From positions 186,001 to 250,000 of the forward strand of contig NZ_JALDAY010000005.1 in assembly GCF_022698165.1 (NCBI RefSeq): a stretch of 64,000 nt of DNA. Reading direction: 5' to 3'. The notes beneath the pieces were generated by a model. That model saw only the letters and a program-made list of their open reading frames with translations, ran no database searches and had not been told where the DNA came from. A program made the translations under genes and the position numbers. Each line of letters starts with the position of its first letter. The stretch's first letter is position 1. Origin of the DNA: Streptomyces cylindrosporus. Lineage in GTDB: Bacteria > Actinomycetota > Actinomycetes > Streptomycetales > Streptomycetaceae. Below, one piece after another: positions 63,000 to 64,000 of this stretch.

Positions 63000-64000
63000 G
63001 CACGATGACGGACGACACGCTGCCGAAGGACGTGCGGCCCGAGAACTCGATGCGGATCGGCCAGGCGCCCCGCACCATGAGCGAGGCGATGCGCAAGCTG
63101 ATCTGGATCGTGCCGTGGCTGGTCTTCCTCGGATCCCCGGTGAGCGACCTGACCACCGGCCACCACGCGACCACCGCGGTCGTGCTCGGCTGGGTGGCCC
63201 TGGTGACCTTCACGACCGTCTATCTGACGCTGGTGTTCCGGAACATGGGCCGGGCCCTGCCGGACCGGGCCGTCCTCGCCCTGGTCGTCCTGCTCGGCAC
63301 ACTCGCCGTCGTCCTGTGCCTCACCCTCGGCGACGCGTGGATCGGCCTGTTCGTGTACGTCTCCGTCACCTGCGGCGCCACCCTGCCGCTGCGGACGGCG
63401 TACTGGGCGATCGGGGCGAACGCCCTCGCGATGCTCCTGGTCGGCCTGCGGGTGGGCGGTGTCGACTGGAGCCTGCTGCTGATCGTGGTCCTCCTCGGCT
63501 TCGCGATGACGGGCGTCAAGCAACTGGTGCGTACGACCGTCGAGTTGCGCAAGGCGCGGGCGACGGTCGCCCAACTGGCCGCGAACGAGGAGCGGTTGCG
63601 GCTCGCCCGCGACCTGCACGACCTGCTCGGCCACTCCCTCTCCCTGATCACGCTCAAGAGCGAACTCGCGGGCCGGATGCTCCCCGACCACCCCGACAAG
63701 GCGGCCCAGCAGGTCGCCGACATCGAACAGGTCAGCCGCCAGGCCCTGGTCGACGTCCGCGAGGCCGTCACCGGCTACCGGCGCCCCCGGCTGTCCGCCG
63801 AACTCGCGGGTGCGCAGGTCGCGTTGACGGCTGCCCAGGTCGTCGCCGAGGTGCCCGTGGAGCCCGACCTCACGGGCGTCCCGGACGAGAGCGAGGCCGC
63901 CCTCGCGTGGGCGCTGCGGGAGGCCGTCACCAACGTCGTGCGGCACAGCGGGGCCAGCCGCTGCACGGTGGAGCTGCTCACCCGGCAGACCCTCGACGGA
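62996..64000 (+). CDS. DesK-type sensor histidine kinase (partial, runs off the window)
   Basis: 335 residues visible; the reading frame is open to the last base. Starting at GTG 62996 (or ATG 63005), the N-terminal ~165 residues hold four to five membrane helices, followed by a coiled linker and HisKA_3 with His208 in RDLHDLLGHSLSLITLKSE. The N box is ALREAVTNVVRHS. ABC exporter, kinase and (beyond the edge, presumably) a NarL-type regulator form a sensing-and-export module like DesKR or LiaRS. Confidence 0.93.
   Translation, partial: MSTMTDDTLPKDVRPENSMRIGQAPRTMSEAMRKLIWIVPWLVFLGSPVSDLTTGHHATTAVVLGWVALVTFTTVYLTLVFRNMGRALPDRAVLALVVLLGTLAVVLCLTLGDAWIGLFVYVSVTCGATLPLRTAYWAIGANALAMLLVGLRVGGVDWSLLLIVVLLGFAMTGVKQLVRTTVELRKARATVAQLAANEERLRLARDLHDLLGHSLSLITLKSELAGRMLPDHPDKAAQQVADIEQVSRQALVDVREAVTGYRRPRLSAELAGAQVALTAAQVVAEVPVEPDLTGVPDESEAALAWALREAVTNVVRHSGASRCTVELLTRQTLDG

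Overview
The window is a GC-rich actinobacterial chromosome segment. The codon bias, GTG/TTG starts, serine-phosphatase/ATPase switch proteins, mycothiol gene (mshB), type-1 Sdh operon and many two-component and peptide-import genes all point to Streptomyces. No rRNA, tRNA, prophage or CRISPR was seen. From memory and unchecked, the sdh / typA / peptide-permease / mshB order resembles the stretch of the S. coelicolor chromosome that carries bldK and mshB.

Left part (1-30.4 kb). At the edge is a three-gene cassette: an EACC1-type small protein, a caspase-like protease and a helical protein of unknown function. It looks like a biological-conflict (NTP-independent effector) system. Then come an APC permease, a DUF4132 protein, and a conserved gene broken by a 167-bp miniature inverted-repeat element (MITE). 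These are followed by a LysR/SDR pair, a SNF2 helicase, an SMP-30-like secreted protein opposite a MarR regulator with a perfect palindrome between them, a septum-formation-like membrane protein, a GntR regulator, a SPOR-like protein and a Nudix hydrolase. Next are a stand-alone anti-sigma-type ATPase, a PAS-PAS-GAF-PP2C-ATPase signalling protein, a TPM-family relative lacking its TPM domain, an EEP phosphatase and an OmpR-type two-component system. A phosphotransferase and an sdhCAB operon of the mycobacterial Sdh1 type close this part.

Middle (30.4-54.6 kb). This is an island of peptide import: one orphan family-5 binding lipoprotein, a small lipoprotein, typA, then three complete five-gene peptide ABC operons. 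Operons 1 (36.4-42.3 kb, +) and 2 (48.9-54.5 kb, +) are close paralogues in the same gene order. Operon 3 (42.8-48.5 kb, -) is more diverged and lies between them, and its binding protein has a C-terminal membrane anchor. Two sites resembling the DasR operator (dre) lie in the divergent promoter region shared by operons 2 and 3.

Right part (54.6-64 kb). An S9 prolyl-oligopeptidase-type peptidase sits convergent to operon 2; it could process imported peptides. Then come a tiny conserved membrane protein, mshB plus a coupled DUF6113 membrane protein, and a large membrane protein with a 560-residue Gly/Pro-rich tail and an extracellular peptidoglycan-binding-type domain. Last is an ABC exporter operon with a DesK-type sensor kinase that runs off the end; a palindromic operator candidate precedes it.
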